Positions 1 to 9,201 of a stretch of 64,000 nt of DNA are shown here, piece after piece; positions within the stretch are counted from its first letter, which is position 1, and each line of letters opens with the position of its first letter. Source of the DNA: JAFDVL01 sp963794955. GTDB taxonomy: Bacteria > Acidobacteriota > Blastocatellia > RBC074. The notes under the pieces are model-generated. The model was not told the origin of the DNA and searched no databases. It saw only the letters and a program-made list of their open reading frames with translations. Both the position numbers and the translations under genes were made by a program. The stretch lies in assembly GCA_963794955.1 (NCBI GenBank), contig CAWCGF010000039.1, positions 124,001 to 188,000 of the forward strand. Direction: 5' to 3'.

Positions 1-1908
1 TTCCAGCGCGTTTTCAGAATCAAAGACTGCCAGCAAGTGATGCCATTGCTGCAGCGGAATATTGCGCTGTGTTTCTGTCTTGACGGAATCTTCGTCCCAA
101 CCTGCGACAACGTTGAATTTGAGTTTGCCATCCAGCAAGAAAATGCCGAAGCCACGATTGCGAGGCAGTTTGATTTCTTGGGTTTCCGCGTCGTCTTGCA
201 GGTACGTCACCAGCGCCCCACTCTGCTCTGATTCAGGATAGAACCAGATCGAAACCGCAAATTTCTCTTTCAGTTCTTTGCCGCGCACAACCTCGCCGAA
301 ACGAATGCTTTGCTCGGCATTGAAAACCAGCTTGCCGTCGAACGCGACACCCTGCCCAGTTGGCGCGGGGACATAGTGGGGTGTGCTGTTCACAAAGCCC
401 GGAACCGCGGGGGTCGGCGGGGGTTTTGGCGCGGACGCAACCTTCTTTGCTGTGCTCGGCTTTTCCGCCTTTGCCGCAGTTGGTTTGACAGCTTCGGGTT
501 TCGGCACTTCCGGCATAGGAGGCTTGCGGATTTCAAGTTTCGCGGCTTCATCCAGCGAATGCGCCAGCGCGAGATTTTCTGGCGGGAACCATTGTTGTGG
601 GGCAGCGGCAAGCAACGTTTGCTCCCACTGCTGCTGTACCGGAACTAACTGCTCCGCCACAGACGATAACTGTTTTTCCGTCTGTGCGATTTCGTTGTTC
701 AGCGCGGTGAGTTGCTGTTGCTGTTGTTTGTCGGGTGCGGCAATCCACGGACGCGCGTTGCCGAAATCGCCAATCATTCCAGTTTCAGGAATGCTGTTGA
801 AGTAGGCGTAAAGCTGGTAATACTCCTGGTGCGAAATCGGGTCGTACTTATGACTATGGCAACGCGCGCAGCCCGTCGTTAGTCCCATAAATACTGTCGA
901 AGTCGTGTCTACGCGATCTACGATGTACTCGACAAAATACTCCGCCGGAACAATGCCGCCTTCAGAATTGGCGCGGTGATTGCGATTAAATCCGGTGGCG
1001 ATTTGCTGATCCAGGGTTGGATTCGGCAACAAATCGCCCGCCAATTGCTGAATCGTGAATTGATCAAAAGGCAAATTGCGATTGAACGCCTCAATCACCC
1101 AATCGCGCCAACGCCACATATTGCGGTCGCCATCGCGTTGGTAGCCGTGCGTGTCGGAATACCGCGCCGCATCGAGCCAGCGAAACGCCATCCGTTCGCC
1201 ATAGTGAGGTGAAGCTAGTAACCGATCTATGACCTTCTCATAGGCGTTCGGCGCTTGATCCTGCCAAAACTCATCCAGTTCTTTTTGGGTGGGCGGCAGC
1301 CCCGTCAGGTCGAATGAAACGCGTCGTAATAACTGCGCGCGATCTGCTTCGGGCGCGGGTTGCAAGCCTTCCTGCTCCAGCCGTGCCAGCACAAAATAAT
1401 CAATCGGATTACGGGGCCAGGCGTTGTTTTTGACGGGCGGTAAGGCGGGGCGCTGCGGCGCAATGAAGGCCCAGTGCAAGCCCCACGACGCACCTTCCTC
1501 CACCCAGCGTTTGAGCGTTTCGATTTGCGCGGGCGTCAACTTGTGCCCCGCATCCGGCGGCGGCATAACAAGATGGGGATCGGTTGACGTAATGCGTTTG
1601 ATGAGGCGGCTGGCAGCAACATTGCCCGGCACAATCACGCCCGCTTTGGCAAAGGCACCGTCCTTCGTATCAAAGCGCAATTTCGCCTGACGTTGCTCCT
1701 CATCCGGGCCGTGGCAAGTAAAACAATTCTCCGACAGGATAGGGCGAATGTCTCGATTGAAGTCGGTTTTCTGCGCTACTGCCGAGACAGCCCGGCCTTC
1801 CCAAACACACGACAAACCGTAGCCCAACAACAGAAGCAGCACAATGATCTTTGCCTGTGCTTTTGCGGCACCGAATGACGTAACTGCCAAACGAAATTTT
1901 GGTGGCAT
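1..1908 (-). CDS. DUF1549/DUF1553 surface cytochrome c protein, 3' end cut by window
   Basis: The reading frame is open from an ATG at 1908 down to base 1 (636 codons), so the C-terminus lies outside the window. A GGAGAGG ribosome site precedes the ATG. The N-terminus has a hydrophobic export segment (about residues 18-35), then a planctomycete-type cytochrome c motif CFTCH at residues 62-66. It continues with a DUF1549 domain containing the typical RRVSFDLTGLPPT stretch (about residues 195-210) and a second heme-type motif CARCH near residue 347, followed by HKYDPI. A Pro/Ala/Lys-rich linker and a lectin-like (LamG/concanavalin type) region with a DGKLVFN stretch follow before the edge. DUF1553 is expected beyond the window. 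The family is exported and of unknown biochemical role. It is divergent from the pyruvyl-transferase-like gene at 2210. Confidence 0.9.
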   Translation of the reverse strand, partial: MPPKFRLAVTSFGAAKAQAKIIVLLLLLGYGLSCVWEGRAVSAVAQKTDFNRDIRPILSENCFTCHGPDEEQRQAKLRFDTKDGAFAKAGVIVPGNVAASRLIKRITSTDPHLVMPPPDAGHKLTPAQIETLKRWVEEGASWGLHWAFIAPQRPALPPVKNNAWPRNPIDYFVLARLEQEGLQPAPEADRAQLLRRVSFDLTGLPPTQKELDEFWQDQAPNAYEKVIDRLLASPHYGERMAFRWLDAARYSDTHGYQRDGDRNMWRWRDWVIEAFNRNLPFDQFTIQQLAGDLLPNPTLDQQIATGFNRNHRANSEGGIVPAEYFVEYIVDRVDTTSTVFMGLTTGCARCHSHKYDPISHQEYYQLYAYFNSIPETGMIGDFGNARPWIAAPDKQQQQQLTALNNEIAQTEKQLSSVAEQLVPVQQQWEQTLLAAAPQQWFPPENLALAHSLDEAAKLEIRKPPMPEVPKPEAVKPTAAKAEKPSTAKKVASAPKPPPTPAVPGFVNSTPHYVPAPTGQGVAFDGKLVFNAEQSIRFGEVVRGKELKEKFAVSIWFYPESEQSGALVTYLQDDAETQEIKLPRNRGFGIFLLDGKLKFNVVAGWDEDSVKTETQRNIPLQQWHHLLAVFDSENALE

Positions 1909-2209
1909 ATCCTCTCCCCAGCAATGATGACTCTCAGAAAATGGCGAACGTATGATTCAATCCAAGTTATGCCTATAGCACGACACAAATTTCTCATCAA
2001 TGGCAGGGCTACTTCCCTTCTTATTATGAACGACCTCTTCGCTGCCTTGCCAATCTTCGTCGTACTCGTTTTAAATGCCTCTGCAACTCGCTATAACAGC
2101 CTCAGCTTTCGTTTGCAGCTTCCGCAAACGAAGCGACGCCCGCTGAATGGCGAAGTAGTAAAGTAGATGACAGATATTTTTGTAACGAATAGTTTAGCAA
2201 TCGATCACT
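1909..2209. other. Divergent intergenic region, nothing recognised
   Basis: These 301 bases separate two divergently read genes and must hold the promoters of both. I see no RNA gene, strong inverted repeat or convincing consensus promoter. Short open frames here have no recognisable protein character. Confidence 0.4.
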
Positions 2210-3481
2210 ATGCAAATTACACGACGTGATTTTCTCTTAAGCAATGCCAGCGCCGTCACGCTTGGCTTTACGCTTCCGGCGACAGCCAAAGCACATAAAC
2301 ATATCTTGCTTCGCTCTTCGTGGCAGATTGTCAACATCGGCGACATCGCGCACACGCCGGGCGTGTTGGCGTTACTGGAAAAGTATCTGCCTGACACGGA
2401 AGTGCGCCTCTGGGCGTCGCCGGATTTGTCCGAAGAAGTGATGGCGATGGAACATCGGCGCTTCCCACGCTTGCGCATCGTCAAAGGCAGCATTGACGCT
2501 CAGGGCAAAGCCTCGAATCCCGACTTGCAAGAAACGCTTGCCTGGTGCGATTTTCTGCTCCACGGTTCGGGTGCTTCGCTGGTTGCGGCAAAGGATGTGG
2601 AGGCGTTTACCAAACATCTCGGCAAACCTTTCGGCGTGTACGGCATCACGCATGGTTCGTTTCAATCTCGCACCAATGACAAAGAATTGCTCAGTCAGGC
2701 GAAGTTCGTTTTCTTCCGCGATTCGGTCTCATTGAAGCTCGCGCAATCCGAAGGCGTCAGCGCGCCCATAATGGAATTCGGCCCCGACGGTGCCTTCGCC
2801 TGCGATTTGCGCGATGATGAAAAGGCGATGGCCTTTTTGCGCGCCAACCAACTTGAAGCCGGGAAGTTCCTCTGCTGTATTCCGCGCCTGCGCTACACGC
2901 CATATTGGAAAATTCGCAATCAGCCCATTATCGAAGAGCGCGCCGCCCGTAACGAAGCGATGGCCGAACACGATCACGCCCCATTGCGCGCCGCGATCAC
3001 TGCCGTTGTGCGCGAAACCAAACTCAAGGTGTTGCTCTGCCCTGAAGACATGACGCAGATGCAAGTGGGCAAGCAATGGGTCTATGACAAGCTGCCGGAT
3101 GATGTGAAGAAGCGCGTCGTCTGGCGCGAAAAGTTCTGGCTCACCGACGAAGCCCTTAGCACCTATCGCCGCTCCGCCGGAATGTTCGGACTGGAAATGC
3201 ATTCGCCGATTATGTGCATCGGCAACGGCATCCCGGCCATTGTTGGACGCTTTGCCGAACAGACCAGCAAAGGCTTTATGTGGCGCGATATTGGGTTAGG
3301 CGACTGGCTGTTTGATTTCGATCAGGAAGCTGAAATTGCGCGCTATGTGCCCGCAGTGTTAGAGATGGCAAAAAATCCCGCTGACGCAAAAGCGAAGGCA
3401 GCAAAAGCACGGAAGTTTGTCGAGCAACGACAACGCGCAACGATGCAGGTTTTGCAAAACGAACTGAAAAAACTCGCGTAA
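2210..3481 (+). CDS. Polysaccharide pyruvyl transferase family protein with Tat-like leader
   Basis: This 423-residue protein starts with a twin-arginine-like leader (TRRDFLLS at residues 4-11, then a hydrophobic stretch ending near ATAKA), so it is probably exported. The body resembles the polysaccharide pyruvyl transferase family: an early segment with NIGDIAHTPG, a central LLHGSGASLVAAKDV segment, a FFRDSVSLKLA segment and a late EMHSPIMCIGNGIPAI segment, the last being a usual family signature. Characterised members transfer pyruvate from phosphoenolpyruvate to sugars of exopolysaccharides, but an exported member would lack cytosolic phosphoenolpyruvate, so its substrate is uncertain. It sits 11 bases upstream of the next gene and probably shares its mRNA. 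No clear ribosome site precedes the ATG. Confidence 0.75.
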   Translation: MQITRRDFLLSNASAVTLGFTLPATAKAHKHILLRSSWQIVNIGDIAHTPGVLALLEKYLPDTEVRLWASPDLSEEVMAMEHRRFPRLRIVKGSIDAQGKASNPDLQETLAWCDFLLHGSGASLVAAKDVEAFTKHLGKPFGVYGITHGSFQSRTNDKELLSQAKFVFFRDSVSLKLAQSEGVSAPIMEFGPDGAFACDLRDDEKAMAFLRANQLEAGKFLCCIPRLRYTPYWKIRNQPIIEERAARNEAMAEHDHAPLRAAITAVVRETKLKVLLCPEDMTQMQVGKQWVYDKLPDDVKKRVVWREKFWLTDEALSTYRRSAGMFGLEMHSPIMCIGNGIPAIVGRFAEQTSKGFMWRDIGLGDWLFDFDQEAEIARYVPAVLEMAKNPADAKAKAAKARKFVEQRQRATMQVLQNELKKLA

Positions 3482-3492
3482 TACTTTTTTCT

Positions 3493-5406
3493 ATGAGCAA
3501 ACATTTTGCTGTCCTGCCAATCCTTCTCATCCTCTACTCAATCACCAGCGCGCAACCCGCACTCACTCCGCGCATCATCAAGCAACAAGACGCACTGGCT
3601 GTTGAGTTCACCAATAACAAGCAGGTGGCAGGGCTGGCCAATGGAGCAGGTGTCGAAGTCCGCTTGCCCGGCGGCGCATTCACCGCCTTGAAATTCAACC
3701 AGCAAACCAGGCACGGCAAAATCGTCGAACTTCGTGGCCCAAGCCTTAATGGCCTCAGCTTTCGTTTGGAGCTTCAGCCCTTGGCTTCAAACCTGATTGC
3801 GCGCACGTTGATTGTTACGGCTGAGCGCGAAAGCCAATTTGCCGCCAAATTTGTTTTTGATCCCGCTTTCGTTGGCGGTGAATACGCTTCGTTCCTGCAA
3901 GCGGAAAAAGAGCCGATTCTTTACAACACCTACGGCGGCGGCCCGGAATACCGAGAAACCAAAGGGCAAACGTTTCCCGTTGCGATGGTGCGCGCAAACG
4001 GTCTTGTTTACGGTGTGATCGCGGATTCGCCGGGGCAGTGGGAGAACCGCTGTCTGATTGAAATTGATCCGGCGCGCAAACGACTGGCCGTGATGAATGG
4101 CGATGGGCGCGAACCGTATACGCTCGGCATCAAATACGACGATCCTGGCGCGTACCAATACCAAATGGACGGCTGGCAACATCTGGCGGCGGGCGAAACG
4201 CGCAGCTACACGACCTGGGTTTTCGTCGAGCGCGCAGAAAACCATTACCAATCTCAGCTAGCGGCACATCTGGCGCTGGCGAATGCCAAAGGCTGGAACG
4301 CTTCCGCCGTCGAAGCCATTTTGCGCAACACGTCTTACCTGCTGTTGCGGCGCAATCTGATGCGCACGGAAAGCCGTTACATCTTTATTTCCGGCATCGG
4401 CTATGGCTGGAAACAATGGGTGACCGATTCGTTTTATGCGGCCATCGGGCTGAACGACCCGGAGAAAATTGCCGAAGCCTATCGCGGGATTTTTGAGAAG
4501 CGCGTGATGTACGAGGACAACGCGCAATACTATCTGATCTGGTCGGTGCTGAGCCGTCGCGCCGGCGGCACGGTCAATTGGGAACTTGCGCGCAAGGCGT
4601 ATGCGTTTATTCGCCGCCACGAGAAAGACGGCCTTTTCATCCCACCGCCGATTCCGAACGCCGACCCGCCGACGGGTTTCAAAACCTACATGGACAAGTT
4701 GCCCTATGACAACGACGACGCGCCCGCCAGCAATCAGGGCTTTCATTGCGGCGCGCTGCTGGCGGCGCAAGAGCTTGGGCTGGGTGCAAGCGACGCTGAT
4801 ATCGAACGCGCGATAGCGGGATACCAGCGCATCTTCAATCAAAAGCTGGGTTTTATGCCGACCAGCTTGAAGCAGAAAGAAGTGCTCGGCTCCGATACCT
4901 TGTACGGCGAAGCACTGACCTTTGCCGTGTTCGGGCGCAAGCTGTTAACGGACGAACAGGTCAAAGCGCATCTGCAAACAATGCTGCGCGTGAAAACGCC
5001 CTTCGGGATGCGCGTGATTTCCAAAGCGGACGGTTCACTGCTGGACGGGCACGCTGGCAATTACGTCTGGGGCGGTTCGTGGTTCCTGTGCGACGCCGCG
5101 ACCTATCTGGTAGCCGAAGCGCACGGCTGGCCTGCCGATGAAATCGCCCAACTGATTGCCGAACGCATTGAAAAAGAGATCGCCATGGTCCCCGCCTTCA
5201 ACGAAGACATCAACACCGTCACCGGCCAACCGCACGGTCACATTTTGTATTCCTGGAATTCGGGCTATTCGTGGCTGCGGAAAATGTTTCGACAGCGAAT
5301 GAATCGAACAGGCGACGATCCGGTGGATATTGCCATCAATCGGAAATTAAATATTGTCCGTGATCGCGCAAAGATGCTGCGGTTGAATAGCGAAGAGGCG
5401 AAGTGA
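3493..5406 (+). CDS. Secreted six-hairpin glycosidase-like protein
   Basis: The 637-residue product begins with a Sec signal peptide (cleavage likely after ITSAQ, about residue 20). An N-terminal beta-rich region of about 250 residues is followed by an alpha-helical region rich in aromatic and acidic residues (for example FISGIGYGWKQWVTDSFY near residue 300 and NYVWGGSWFLCDAATYL near residue 525). That arrangement suggests an (alpha/alpha)6 barrel of the six-hairpin glycosidase type. I cannot assign a GH family or catalytic acid with confidence. The gene follows the pyruvyl-transferase-like gene after only 11 bases, so the two are likely co-transcribed and may act on the same glycan. Alternative: a non-catalytic hexosamine- or uronate-binding relative. 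Confidence 0.65.
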   Translation: MSKHFAVLPILLILYSITSAQPALTPRIIKQQDALAVEFTNNKQVAGLANGAGVEVRLPGGAFTALKFNQQTRHGKIVELRGPSLNGLSFRLELQPLASNLIARTLIVTAERESQFAAKFVFDPAFVGGEYASFLQAEKEPILYNTYGGGPEYRETKGQTFPVAMVRANGLVYGVIADSPGQWENRCLIEIDPARKRLAVMNGDGREPYTLGIKYDDPGAYQYQMDGWQHLAAGETRSYTTWVFVERAENHYQSQLAAHLALANAKGWNASAVEAILRNTSYLLLRRNLMRTESRYIFISGIGYGWKQWVTDSFYAAIGLNDPEKIAEAYRGIFEKRVMYEDNAQYYLIWSVLSRRAGGTVNWELARKAYAFIRRHEKDGLFIPPPIPNADPPTGFKTYMDKLPYDNDDAPASNQGFHCGALLAAQELGLGASDADIERAIAGYQRIFNQKLGFMPTSLKQKEVLGSDTLYGEALTFAVFGRKLLTDEQVKAHLQTMLRVKTPFGMRVISKADGSLLDGHAGNYVWGGSWFLCDAATYLVAEAHGWPADEIAQLIAERIEKEIAMVPAFNEDINTVTGQPHGHILYSWNSGYSWLRKMFRQRMNRTGDDPVDIAINRKLNIVRDRAKMLRLNSEEAK

Positions 5407-5456
5407 ATATACTGCGAAGAAGCGGGTTTCCAGAATACCCAGACAGCAAATATAAC

Positions 5457-6371
5457 TTATGCGACGGTTCCCAAGCCAAATAACATCGGCTGCGTCAGGG
5501 ATTGAATGATCGCCTCCTCTTCGGTCATTGGAAAATTCCCGACCAATGCCTCAATCATCGGATGCCTTAAGTCTTCTGATGAACCGACATGGTAGAAGTG
5601 CTCTCGCTTTAATATGTGGAAGCCGGGTCGGTTCCAAACGAGGTCAATCGCACTGTTTCGCCGAAACTCATTACTATGCCAAGTTGAAAGCAAGAAGTCG
5701 CTCGGAATTGACCCAAGTTTGGAAGCTAAAGTCGCCTCATCGTCGTCTGACCAGGAATTGAAATAGTCTACATGGCGACCAGCGTAGGGCGGATCGGCAT
5801 AGATAAAATCTCCCGCTTCAACGGTCAAAAGCGTCGTGCGAAAATCACAGGCTTGGAAAGTCCAGTCAACAGTGCTGATCACTTGCGCGATTTGGCGAAT
5901 CTGATTTGTAATTTTAGTGACGTAGGCTTGCGCGAACCTTTCTGGCTTATGGCAGTACGGTACGTTGAATTTACCTTTCCGATTAAAACGGATAATGCCA
6001 TTGAAGCAAGACCGATTGAGGAAAAGGAAATCAAGTGACGTCGGCGCTTCATTGAATCGCTCGCGCACCTCGTAATAGTAGGGTTCACCTTTGGCTTTTA
6101 GCTTCTCGCCTTCGTCGGTTAGAAAGGCCCTTGTTATTGCCGGGGTGATTATTCCGTTTTGGATATCCTGATAGAAACTGATGATGTGAATGTTTGTGTC
6201 GCAAAGAAGAGCCTTCTTAGGTTGCACATTCAATGCAACGACGCAAGAGCCGCAAAAAGGTTCGACCCATCGTGAATAATCTCTAGTATCAGCAACCCTT
6301 TGAATATCCGAAACCAGCTTTGTTTTTATCCCCTGACATTTGAGCGGAGGCACCAGAGGCGGACGGCTCAT
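5457..6371 (-). CDS. EcoRV-type DNA adenine-N6 methyltransferase
   Basis: This 304-residue protein is a class D12 (Dam-like) adenine methylase. Motif I for S-adenosylmethionine binding is EPFCGS at residues 37-42 and the catalytic motif IV is DPPY at residues 193-196. Several stretches recalled from M.EcoRV are almost unchanged here, including KCQGIKTKLV near residue 11, LDFLFLNRSCFNG near residue 113, RFAQAYVTKI near residue 145, GRHVDYFNSW near residue 198 and KREHFYHVGSSE near residue 260. It would be expected to protect GATATC by methylating adenine. Its start overlaps the stop of the upstream endonuclease gene by four bases (ATGA), so the two are translationally coupled. Odd point: motif I reads FCGSC where M.EcoRV has FMGTG. 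Convergent with the glycosidase-like gene. Confidence 0.93.
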   Translation of the reverse strand: MSRPPLVPPLKCQGIKTKLVSDIQRVADTRDYSRWVEPFCGSCVVALNVQPKKALLCDTNIHIISFYQDIQNGIITPAITRAFLTDEGEKLKAKGEPYYYEVRERFNEAPTSLDFLFLNRSCFNGIIRFNRKGKFNVPYCHKPERFAQAYVTKITNQIRQIAQVISTVDWTFQACDFRTTLLTVEAGDFIYADPPYAGRHVDYFNSWSDDDEATLASKLGSIPSDFLLSTWHSNEFRRNSAIDLVWNRPGFHILKREHFYHVGSSEDLRHPMIEALVGNFPMTEEEAIIQSLTQPMLFGLGTVA

Positions 6372-7225
6372 GACGCTACCTCATCACCATCAGGTTCATC
6401 CTCTACTAAGCTGGCAATTTCCTTTTCGTGAGCCTTCAGTATGTTAATCCCACGTTGCTTGTACTCCAAATAAGTCTTTAGGTTCATGTAAGGCCGCTTC
6501 ACTCCAACCGCCTCGGCCATATCTCGCGTGAGATAGAACATCCAATAATCGTCATAGACCGCCTCGCCCACTGAAGCAAACGGGCCGGCCCCGCTGACCA
6601 GTGCTTCAATCTTAACAACCGAACCAATGTTTTTGGTGTTGCCGCTTCCTGGTCGTGCTGTCGCAATGCGGTATTTGGGTTGAGCGAAAAACTGAAAATC
6701 TTTAATGACTGATGGAATACTGGTGAGATCAGCCAGTGAGAACTGTTTCCGTTCATCCGCCACATCATCACACTTTGAGTAGATAACGCCTAAGACGAAA
6801 TGGGCAGCATATTGGCTGTAGGGATAAAGAGTATTCTTGTTGCTCTCCCGGTTCCTAAAATAGCCGGTGAAAGCGCCAAGTGTCATCCCGTTGACTTTAT
6901 TTTCGCTTTCCCGGTAAGTGCTCTTAATGTCCACTGCAAAGCGATTGCCAGAAGCGCGATGGATAAAGGTGAGATCCGGATAGAAGTTTTGGTGCGGACA
7001 CAACTCAATCTCCAGCCCGTGGGTTTCAGCAAATTCAACAAACATGGGGAACAAGAGCAATTCCAAAACCTTCGAGACGATTTTGGTGTCAACCGAGATA
7101 GAATAGACGCGCTGATATACGTCAATAAAGCCTTTGATAATCCACTCGCCCTCTTTTGTGGCTACCGCTTTAGCAAAAGAAGCCGCATGCGCTTGGAGAT
7201 TATGGAGAAATTGTTCTGCCGTCAT
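6368..7225 (-). CDS. EcoRV-like type II restriction endonuclease
   Basis: This 285-residue protein matches the EcoRV endonuclease along much of its length by recollection of that sequence. The catalytic PD-(D/E)xK core is visible: YPDLT gives D84, and AVDIKSTY gives D99 and K101, with the same order as EcoRV D74, D90 and K92. An acidic residue corresponding to EcoRV E45 is E55 in LELLLFP. The recognition loop reads GSGNTKNIGS (residues 193-202), against GSGNTTNIGS in EcoRV, so cleavage within GATATC is predicted. The protein is about 40 residues longer than EcoRV, mainly at the C-terminus, which is acidic and charged. It overlaps the methylase gene by four bases. No controller (C-protein) gene is adjacent. 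Confidence 0.93.
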   Translation of the reverse strand: MTAEQFLHNLQAHAASFAKAVATKEGEWIIKGFIDVYQRVYSISVDTKIVSKVLELLLFPMFVEFAETHGLEIELCPHQNFYPDLTFIHRASGNRFAVDIKSTYRESENKVNGMTLGAFTGYFRNRESNKNTLYPYSQYAAHFVLGVIYSKCDDVADERKQFSLADLTSIPSVIKDFQFFAQPKYRIATARPGSGNTKNIGSVVKIEALVSGAGPFASVGEAVYDDYWMFYLTRDMAEAVGVKRPYMNLKTYLEYKQRGINILKAHEKEIASLVEDEPDGDEVAS

Positions 7226-7378
7226 TGAAATAAGTGTAACTGAAAATCGCTGGTTCCAAAATAGCTAGAAATGATCGCGTACAATGCATCAGACTTTTTC
7301 GTAAGGACACCTGCTTGACGCCAACGCTGCCTAAAGGGGCCGTTTGGAGGCTTATTGTTTGCCATGGAAAGCGAGATA

Positions 7379-8947
7379 TTAATCCTTTAGCGGAGGAAAC
7401 CCGGCTGGTGGTTGCCGATGTTTGGTCGCTTGTTCGTAAGTGTAGGCATATTTGATCAGGTCAGGTTCGCTGAACAGTCGGCCCAGAAAGGTGATCCCCG
7501 CTGGTAATGAACCATAGGTGAACCCCATCGGCACGGTGATCGCCGGGAAGCCGGTTTGGGGTGAGAGGATTTGGCTGTTATCGCCTGTCGGGCTTTGCAT
7601 ATCGCCCACCTTGCGCGGCGCGTTGCTCCACGTCGGATAGATGATGGCGTCGAGTTTGTCTTTTGCCATCGCTGCGAGCATGGCGTCACGAAACGCGATA
7701 CTGCGCGGATCGTGATAGACATCCTGACAGGGAGAAGCAGCCGGAGCAGGCGTTTGGATGAAGTTTTTCAGCCGCGTTTCATTGGTCGGCAGATACAAGC
7801 CTGCGGCAACAATCTCCGACAAGGTTTTGTATTTTGCCTTTTCTCCCAGCGTTGCCAGGTAATTGTTCAAATCGTAGTGAAACGAATTGCAGCTTATGTT
7901 CCGCGTCAGTTCCTGGTAATTCGGCAGGTCGAACGGGTCTACGATAATCGCGCCTTGAGCTTTCAGGTCTTCGAGCGCTTTGGCCATCACTTCTTTGATT
8001 TGCGGATCGGTGGTTGGCGCATCGAGATAACGCCGGAACACGCCGAGCCGCACGCCTTTCAATCCGCCTCGCTTGAGAAACTGCCGGTAGTTCTTCGGCA
8101 CTTTGCCCGCAGAGAGTTTCGTAATCGGGTCGGCGGGGTCATCGCCTGCAATCACTTCCAGAATGCGCACGGCATCTTCCACGGTGCGCGCCATCGGGCC
8201 GCCCACGTCTTGTCGCAGAAAGAGCGGAATGATGCCGTCACGGCTGGTCAAGCCCATCGTCGAGCGAATGCCGACCAGCGCGTTATGCGAGGACGGGCCA
8301 CTGATCGAATTGCCGGTATCGGTGCCAAGCCCCACTGCACCAAAGCTGGCTGCTACGGCTGCTGCGGTGCCGCCGCTCGAACCCGCCGGAACGCGTTCCA
8401 GATCGTAAGGATTGCGCGTGATGCCCGCCGTTGAGCTTTCAGTCGCCACCGGTCGAAACGCCCATTCGTCCATATTCGATTTCGCCAGCACGATTGCGCC
8501 CGCCTCACGCAGCTTGCGCACTTGAAAGGCATCATCCGGCGGAAGCGAACCTTTCAGCGCCGCCGAACCGCCCGTGGTTTGCAGGTCTTTGGTGTCGTAA
8601 TTGTCTTTGACGATCACGGGAATGCCGTGCAGCGGGCGCAGCTTTTTCGTGCGCTTGAATTCAGCATCGAGCTTGTCGGCCTCGGCTAGTGCCTTCGGGT
8701 TTACGACGACAATTGCATTGAGTTTGGTGGATTGATCGTAAGCGTCAATTCGTTTGAGATAGGCTTCGACCAGTTGGCGACACGTGAGCTTGCCGGAACG
8801 TATAGCGCGATGAATGTCCGCAATCGTCGCTTCTGTTGGCTCAAACTTTTTGGTTTGTGCAACCGTCAGGCAAGTGAGGCTGAGCAATAAGACAACCAGC
8901 GTGAGAAATAAGTTCTTCACCGTTTTGATTCGTGTTCCTTGAAGCAT
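7379..8947 (-). CDS. Secreted amidase (amidase signature family)
   Basis: The 522-residue product has a hydrophobic N-terminal segment (residues about 12-30, ending CLTVAQ), suggesting export. The amidase-signature Ser-cisSer-Lys triad is visible: K114 in VIVKDN, S190 in the GSSGG segment, and S214 in GTDTGNSI. These enzymes hydrolyse carbon-nitrogen amide bonds. Length is normal for the family. The real substrate cannot be told from sequence; exported members of this kind often process peptides or small amides. A start at the methionine just before LQGTRIK is used; an initiation codon a few residues later would also keep the signal segment. The gene lies downstream of a sulfatase gene on the same strand, separated by about 250 bases. 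Confidence 0.88.
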   Translation of the reverse strand: MLQGTRIKTVKNLFLTLVVLLLSLTCLTVAQTKKFEPTEATIADIHRAIRSGKLTCRQLVEAYLKRIDAYDQSTKLNAIVVVNPKALAEADKLDAEFKRTKKLRPLHGIPVIVKDNYDTKDLQTTGGSAALKGSLPPDDAFQVRKLREAGAIVLAKSNMDEWAFRPVATESSTAGITRNPYDLERVPAGSSGGTAAAVAASFGAVGLGTDTGNSISGPSSHNALVGIRSTMGLTSRDGIIPLFLRQDVGGPMARTVEDAVRILEVIAGDDPADPITKLSAGKVPKNYRQFLKRGGLKGVRLGVFRRYLDAPTTDPQIKEVMAKALEDLKAQGAIIVDPFDLPNYQELTRNISCNSFHYDLNNYLATLGEKAKYKTLSEIVAAGLYLPTNETRLKNFIQTPAPAASPCQDVYHDPRSIAFRDAMLAAMAKDKLDAIIYPTWSNAPRKVGDMQSPTGDNSQILSPQTGFPAITVPMGFTYGSLPAGITFLGRLFSEPDLIKYAYTYEQATKHRQPPAGFPPLKD

Positions 8948-9037
8948 AGGATTGGCGCCGTTTTATTTTCACAAGGCTTCGTTCTAAAGCTGGGTAATGA
9001 CAGGCTGTGTACACGTGCATCTGCCGTCGCACGGTGA

Positions 9038-9146
9038 CTAACGTTTGAGCAGTTCCTGCTCCGTTGTCGGCTGGAGTTTCAACGCCATGCCGCCTTGCCC
9101 CACCAGCTTTTCCAGATCATTCAATTCAGTGGGCAGAAAGAAAGCC
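9038..9146 (-). pseudogene. Possible short C-terminal gene remnant
   Basis: In the gap between the amidase and sulfatase genes, the minus strand reads an open stretch of about 35 codons that ends in LQPTTEQELLKR and a TAG at 9038-9040. Just upstream it is closed by an in-frame stop. The composition looks like the tail of a real protein rather than random sequence, so it may be what is left of a deleted gene. I cannot name the parent family. Confidence 0.25.
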
Positions 9147-9201
9147 CTTTATCAAAAGCGTTCTGTCATCTGACACTGGCATTCTCTTTCAGCCTTGAAT
9201 G

